A stretch of 64,000 nt of DNA, from positions 230,129,138 to 230,193,137 of the forward strand of contig JASDDO010000018.1 of assembly GCA_030015575.1 (NCBI GenBank), given 5' to 3'. Positions 57,652 to 64,000 of the stretch are shown here, one piece after another. Source of the stretch: Agapanthus africanus. Lineage: Eukaryota > Streptophyta > Magnoliopsida > Asparagales > Amaryllidaceae. The notes under the pieces were generated by a model that was not told where the DNA came from, searched no databases, and saw only the letters and a list, made by a program, of their open reading frames with translations. Both the position numbers and the translations under genes were made by a program. How positions within the stretch are numbered: position 1 is the stretch's first letter; each line of letters starts with the position of its first letter.

Positions 57652-60600
57652 TGTCATGACCCGAAAGAGCACGTGACTGGCCCTTGAACCATATGAAGTC
57701 TATAGGACCCCATCTGATCCAAGTATGCCAAAAGCCCAGAAATCTAAAACCATTTAAAGAGTAAATAAGGAAAACTGGTTTTTAAGAAGTAAAGAAATCG
57801 TGTTTCAAAAATCCAAGTTTTTAAATAACTAAGCCGAATATGTATTTTTAAAATGTGTAACCTTTCCTGAAAATTTCGGCAGAGTTTCCTTTGTAAAAAC
57901 TGGCCCCGAACGGGGTACAACAAGAATAATATATGTGAAATGGTAAAAGGCATCCCCAAGCGGGAGCTTGCTCTTCGTCAATCGACGGTCACAACCACGC
58001 AAGCAATATAATATACCACGCCAAAGGGCGAGGATCAAAACCCAAAAAGAAACTCAAAACAGCCAGAAACCGTAATACTACAAGCGCGACTCTAAGGTGA
58101 AAATAATACAACACTGTTTTCTAAGTCTGAAGCAATATACAAGTTTTGGTTGATGGAATTACTAGATACAATGAATAATACAGGAGCAATGGCGGTTCTG
58201 ATACAAAGAACCCACCTACCAACGCAAGTCACCCATAAGGAAGCAGTGTGCCAGAAATGCCGCTATGGATTCTGTACGGCAAAAACCTGCAAGGACTGTG
58301 GCACAACGGGGGTGAGTTGCAACTCGTGAATAGAAAATATCTACAAGCAGAGATCAAATGCATGACCCAACCTAGGTCAATACGATCAGATATAAATAAA
58401 CCTCAATATGAATAAAGCTGAAGCATGCTAAACTGGCAATGTAATCTCTATACATGAGTGTAGTGCCAAGTGCTCGTGCTAGTGCCTCAGGTAATAGCAT
58501 ATCATGAATGTGAGGTATGATCAATATAATCAAATCTGCATATACGTGGATCCCGTCCACTCGTCACCCAATGACAATAACCATCATGCATGTAAATATC
58601 ATCAGCATATGCAGGGAAATATGAGGATATGAACCACCCGTGTCCCTCGCGACACGTCAAAATCATGGAACCGGAGTTCCCAGCATCGGCACTCGAAAAC
58701 ATCATGAAAACTGTGCCCAGCATCGGCACGTAAATCCTCATACATCGGGCTCCGTCAGTCCGGATCGGCCCACGGGCTCTGTCTGCGGTATCGGCCCTCA
58801 GCCCCGGCAGTACGCCCATATCCATCTATCGACTCTGGTCAGTATCCTCCGGATAACTGCCAGGTCCAACCAATCACCGGTAGGTACTCGCCCGCCTCCA
58901 GGCTCAATCGGCAAAATCCTTCGATCATCTTGCCGAGGGGAACCATACCGGGTCCACCATGTACCCGCACTCGGCTCGTCCACTCCTCGAATCGGGTTTC
59001 ACATGTCGCTCTCAGCACCGATAAAACACATGGTGGACGCACTGAAATATCATATCACGGGTAACCGGGTTTTTAAAACAATTACATATCCTCTTTGAAA
59101 CACCCACGGTTCCCAAAACCAGAAATATCATGGAAACAGCATATCTCAATGCGTATAATCAGAAAACAGCATGTATGCGGCATATAGCGGGAAGGTAAGC
59201 ATATCAATATGTCGTGCAAGGGTCATATCCTGAATGCAACAGTACTACAGTGTAGTGACATGGCAATTATCGATGATGAAGTGTGTGAGCCGGCAAACAA
59301 GTGTACGTGGAACATACGCATCATCGATAATTGTGCTGGTGTCCTAGCAGCATGACTGAAATACGTCAACAATATAAGCGATGCAATGCAAACAGCATGA
59401 ATATGCGGAATCGAATAATCACGCAACAGTAAAGAACCTGCCTCAATAAATATATCATGCAACCTTGCCTTTTGAAATAAGACGAATCAGGGCTTTTGGG
59501 TAAAATAAGGGCTACGGTGTTTTAAGAAAAGATGCGTCGTTTGAAAATATCCGTATAAACCCTTTTTGCCTATCTTTAAAATATCCCCGATTCGTTACAT
59601 TTGAAATAGGTATGACTCGGGTCTAGCCTAACGCCTACTATGCGAACTACGAACCCAACAATCAAGCCAATCGAGAGGGGTATGAAAACCACCTAAAACT
59701 GAGTCGATATCACACTATCTCAATCGCATCTCATCGACTCATCTCAATCCCACGTATCATCCTCAAAACTCGTATATGAACACATAGTCCCATACCCATG
59801 TGCAGATATACACACCATCATAAGCGAACAGGTAAATGAAAGAATGCATGCAAGTATATGTGTATGTGTATGTGTATGTGTGCAACCCCTACTCTAGGGT
59901 TTCGCACTATACTAAACCCATACATTTATCTCACCAATAATACCATTATCACCATCAGTAATCCTAAATAACACATAATAAATATATGTGTGTATACGTA
60001 TTCGTATACATCACTACGGACTGTGGGGGTGCTATACGCCATCCACCCGACTTCTCCCCGTAGATATAATCTACTCACCTTGCTTCTCATGTGTCGGTGC
60101 CGATGTCGCCATCTTCATCTTCTTTGCCTCAACATCTCGTAGGGTACCTACAAGTATATCACAACGCTAAAGCACATGAAAACCACATCGGAAACCAAAA
60201 TAGCACACGCTACCCGCATAGGTAAAAACCTATCGACTCGCATGTAAACACGATCAATATCCACTTGTCGTTGACGTCCAAACGCCACCCGACAGGAACG
60301 AAACACCAAATTCCAAAATCCACACTAACACAAGTCGTAAACCATGCACCAACATAGGAAAATCAACCCAGATTTCACCCTAGATGGAATCAGTCAAAAC
60401 TAGACATACCCAGGGTCAAGAATATAGGAAATGGGGCCATGCACAAAAATCGAGGCAATTCCCTCCTGCTCTGGCCGCAATTTGCGGCCAGAAGGAATTA
60501 ATTGGCGGTCTCAGTTTGGAGTTGGGGGCTAGGGTTTGGTGTGGTGGTTCTATGGTGCCTGCACATCTCACTGTCAACTCAGTTTTATTTTTGGGGTCTC

Positions 60601-60766
60601 GGGGTAATAGCAGATTACACAAAACACTCCCAGATTTACAGTTTTCCCCGATATCGATTCCGTAATTCCGTATTCTGGTTTCAAGTTCAGGTTTGGGTCC
60701 AAATTAGCATCACACAAGGGATTCTAAGGTCACCACAATCCTCAATTCCATCTTTGATTTCAGTTT
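57652..60766 (-). mobile_element. E2 5' LTR, visible part
   Basis: Starts TGTCATGACCCG and follows the left LTR (29994-33108) with about 2 percent differences by eye. It is interrupted at 60766 by element C; the rest lies outside the window. Repeats the hairpin module (58640-58729) and the TGTGTA microsatellite (59854-59883). Confidence 0.87.
58640..58729 (-). other. Three-hairpin module (copy E2 right)
   Basis: Includes a clean GTGCC/GGCAC stem (58713-58729, GTGCCCAGCATCGGCAC). The middle stem is weakened by one C-to-A-type change (GAGTTCCC). Confidence 0.6.
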
Positions 60767-62949
60767 TGTTGCGCCACGGCAGTGCCCTGGCCGTCTATCC
60801 GAGGCCAAAATGCGGAATCAAAATTTTTCTTAACTTTAAACTGGCGCTACCGCGGACAATATACCCGGATCGAAACCATTAACCTATACTAGCTAACTAG
60901 AGATGGGGTGAGAGATGTACCGAATGATCCGAGTCCTCCGGTCTTCTCGTCATCGTCCCGATCTCCCGCGGAAACTCCGGTCGTCACAACCTTGCCGGAA
61001 GGGCACCACATCGTCTGTATCTTTTACGGGCTCCCACCTCAATACCGAGGCAACTCGGGCGCGAAGTTGGCTAGCTGACGCGCCCAAGATTTGCTGTAGA
61101 AGTAGTGTAGAGTCTATGTCTCTTTGGAGTAGTGAAGTTGCCATTGATGATGGAGGAATAAGGTTAAGGAAAAATGGTGCTTTCATTTTTCCAAAAACTA
61201 GAAGAATGAGATGATGAAATGTGTGCTACAACAAAATGGAAATTTCTCTCATTTTCAACCATAGTGGCCGGCCTACCTCAAATGAAAATGGTGGAGGGAA
61301 TGAAGACATAAGGGAGGTGAGTGTAGGATAAAAAGAATGGTGACCATAAACAAAACATCATCATCATAAACTTAAATCAAACCCATACCCTCTCTTTAAT
61401 GCAAGTGATGGTGGATAAGAAAAGATGCCATCATAATCAAAGCATTTGCAAGAAACCCCTCCACAATGTGTTATTTACAAACTTGCAAATAACCCCCTCC
61501 ATCGGAAAAGTCCGACCGGAAAAGAACAAAGGAAAACCGGCCGGAACGGAATGCAAACTGGCAACTCCAGAAAACCGGTCCCGTAATAAATTACAGAAAA
61601 ACCCCATACTGTGCATACACACCCGCATCTGTATTCCGACCGGATACAAATGCAATGAGACAAAATCTACACTGTACTATACTAGGATCCGGCTTAAACC
61701 AAAGCCGGCTAGTAATATCCGTCCGATCCTGATCCGTGCAATACCGCACGTATCTGATCTAACCCTGCCATATATCCATACGGCCACTAGTACAAACCGT
61801 CCGATCCTGATCCGTGCAATACCGCATGTATCTGATCGGACCCTGCCATATCTCCATACAGCCTCTACAGCGTTTCGCCCGAAAGCTTGAGTAACTGAAA
61901 GTGTGGTGGACTCAAAAGACTCGTCAATACTATGGTTGTGGATTTAACCACAAGCACGTCAGAGGTATAAGCCAATACGTGACGGGCCACCAGCTATTGA
62001 CCAAAAGGGACGTCGATGAGCGAACTCATCCTGACACCCTACTGAGCCTGTCAGTGACAATATCCGTACAGTCCGGTCCGTTCGTCTATGAGCATCGCAT
62101 GGCGGGCCGAGGGGGTTGGTAAAATTCAGACCCCCAAAGGCGGTACAAGTCGTGGCGGAGTGAAGCCCAGAACGCCCTGAGATACTACTGGAATACCAAC
62201 CAGTAAATCTCCTGCCTCGGCCGAGGGCTTTGCGTAATGGCTCTCCTAGACACAGCACGACCTCACCCCCAATACCGGGAGAGACGAACCCCTGAAGATC
62301 CTCTCACTGCCTCCATGTGGCTCGGGACTGTACCCAACTAAAACCTGTTTGCACGACTCCTTTGAGCCGTGGTAGGGTAGTAATCAAAGCACAGTGGGAA
62401 CTCACACGAGACAAATGACGATCTCAGGTCGATGAACTAACCTGTACACATGTCACCTGGGAACTGCTATCTGACGTCTGGTATAATCCCAACTAGCAGG
62501 TTCCCGGCGAGTCCTGTCCGGTGTACTCATAACCCAATGAGCACCTGTATACATCTTAGGTGAACCAACTGACACCAGTGGCTTGTGAGACCGGCCACCG
62601 CCCCTCGTCGGGGTCTCGACTGTATACACTAGTCTACTAATGGAGTATCGATGCCCTGTCTCGAAACTCCTACGACTAGGGACCTTTTAAGGATGTGCTT
62701 ACAGACTACCAGCTCTCACGTATATGATCGCCCTCATACTGCTGGCAGTCAAGCAAGAATCCTAGGGGCTCTATCAGCGTGTTATAGCGACCTGTAAGGT
62801 CACCTGAAGCAGTACACGATGATAAAGGTAAACCAGATAGCATACTATCATCTTGAGTAAGACTGTCCTCCTAGGATAGGTCCTCCCTCAATCATTGCAA
62901 TCACGTGCCTGTGATCCAATAATTGACTCTGAGGGCACTATCTCCAACA
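60767..62949 (-). mobile_element. Element C 3' LTR (sister of B)
   Basis: Begins TGTTGCGCC and ends CTCCAACA, 2183 bp. It aligns with the B LTRs at moderate divergence. A 78-base tandem duplication at 61719-61875 accounts for most of the length difference. The left duplication would be AGTTT (60762-60766), but the other end is outside the window. Open frames here (60915-61214, 61399-61890) are LTR shadows. Confidence 0.9.
61719..61875. repeat. 78-base tandem duplication in C LTR
   Basis: The unit beginning CCGTCCGATCCTGATCCGTG occurs at 61719 and again at 61797, with several differences between copies. B has a single unit (about 34218-34292). Confidence 0.8.
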
Positions 62950-62964
62950 ATCTCCCACTTGCAC
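62950..62964 (-). other. Element C polypurine tract
   Basis: ATCTCCCACTTGCAC, identical to that of B on the same strand. Confidence 0.9.
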
Positions 62965-64000
62965 TCAAGGCTAATTATTGCGATGTCGCATACTCACAGC
63001 CCGTGTGATACCGAACACCCAACTCCTCTACTAGTCAGTCTCACAAAGCCTGTTTGCGAAACTATTGCGTTCGAGGAAAAACCTCAGTGAGTGGATCCGC
63101 CTAGATGTTTCTTTCTATGTCTCTCTATATCTCAAGTTCGCGGAGAAAGCCATCTCCCGAAATGAGCAATACCTGTCTTAGAATGTCTGGATGTCTGATG
63201 GGACCGAGCTCATAAATGAACTCCAAATCCAAACTTCTTAGACTGTATCGTCAACTGAACTTAATTAGTATCCTGCGCCATGCCTCCCTCAGTATTGCCT
63301 TGGATCACCTGTCCAAAATACTGCCCCTTGTCAGAAGGAGAAACTATAACTCTGACAGCCACTCTGCCATCTATGTCACCTTGGAAGCCTGGAGTGATAA
63401 CCGTCTCCTAAAAGAGGCAGCCGTTATCATATCCCTAGAACATTCACTTATGTTCTAAAACTGCTTCCGACTGTTCCTCCAGGATTGGATCAATATCAAC
63501 TTATTGCATCTAGTGCAAGAACAACATCTGGTGTGGTACTTGACATCTCATGATTGACTCAATTGCCTAAGCAAGTGATCTGCCAATCATGCACATCCCT
63601 CTCTACTTTAGTCTATAAGACACCTTTAGAGAGGGTGACTCCATTACCTGCAGGTACACTACCATGCCAGGAGTCGTCCATTCTAAATACTCTTAGAATG
63701 CTGTCAAAGTACCCTGATTGGGAAACCACCCAAATCTAGATCTAAAACCATAGATCTAGTAACCAGTATGTCTGATATAATGTCCAAGTCCCATGTGGAG
63801 AAAACACTGTGTGACGACCAAAGTATAACCGATCGTAGTATAGGAATATCACTTCCTACTACCTTCTCAACAGATCCATCCCCTATTCTGATGACGTCAA
63901 ACCTATGACTGTCACATCAGAAACAGATGATCTATCTCTGCTATTTCTGCTTCAGTCTGTAAATAGACATAAGCCAGATGTCCACCAATGCTTCCGCTGC
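62965..64000 (-). pseudogene. Ruined copia pol of element C (partial)
   Basis: Follows B 45490-46525 almost base for base, with the same indels and no long frame. Examples are the CATTATCTGCAGG/CATTACCTGCAGG segment and ATCCCCTATTCTGATGACGT. The shared damage shows that pol was already broken in their common ancestor. Continues past the window end. Confidence 0.82.

Overview
The window is repeat-rich nuclear DNA of a flowering plant. I find no convincing host gene, tRNA, rRNA or CRISPR array. It is almost entirely LTR retrotransposons and their debris: Ty1/copia elements that look like the Angela lineage (initiator-Met tRNA primer site TGGTATCAGAGCC, polypurine tract GTGCAAGTGGGAGA, LTRs of about 2.0-2.2 kb), a large non-autonomous family with 3.9-4.7 kb LTRs (called family E here), and a gypsy-type element with an Asp-tRNA primer site (called G). 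Lineage names rest on my recall of motifs. I cannot name the species.

Layout. 1-2700: right part of a family-E LTR (+ strand), its primer site and a stump of internal DNA. 2700-3540: unassigned debris with a short inverted repeat and a gypsy-like remnant. 3540-3956: minus-strand copia leader and gag fragment. 3957 to about 21693: minus-strand element G, with LTRs at both ends and a decayed gag-like gene at 7280-8754. It is split by a decayed copia element, Cop2 (9544-20014, + strand, duplication ATCGC). About 21694-22313: unassigned. 22314-29993: + strand family-E element E1 (5' LTR and internal DNA), cut off where E2 begins. 29994 to beyond the window end: minus-strand family-E element E2. 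Its 3' LTR (29994-33259 plus 53274-53894) is split by copia element B (33260-53268, minus strand, duplication GCTCA). B's own 3' LTR is split by copia element A (35366-45462, + strand, duplication CTAAC). E2's 5' LTR (from 57652) is interrupted at 60767 by copia element C, a sister of B that runs off the window.

How the parts relate. A is the only element with an intact polyprotein (about 1316 residues: Gag, protease, integrase, reverse transcriptase, RNase H). Its two LTRs are both 2027 bp and differ at about nine positions by eye. B and C belong to one related family whose pol region is ruined by indels and stops. Yet B keeps LTRs, primer site, polypurine tract and leader, and its LTRs (both 2113 bp) differ at only about six positions. 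That points to recent mobilisation in trans, perhaps by an A-like helper.

The main unexplained structure is in the untranslated DNA. The copia leaders of A, B and Cop2 carry the same ordered series of small hairpins, including a triplet of TTGAC/GTCAA stem-loops. Family-E LTRs carry three hairpins whose stems covary between copies, and a small reading frame, plausibly two-exon, that is kept between E1 and E2. Family-E internal DNA carries a long array of GTGCA/TGCAC mini-hairpins. Two leader segments are shared between different element types. All counts and alignments were made by eye.
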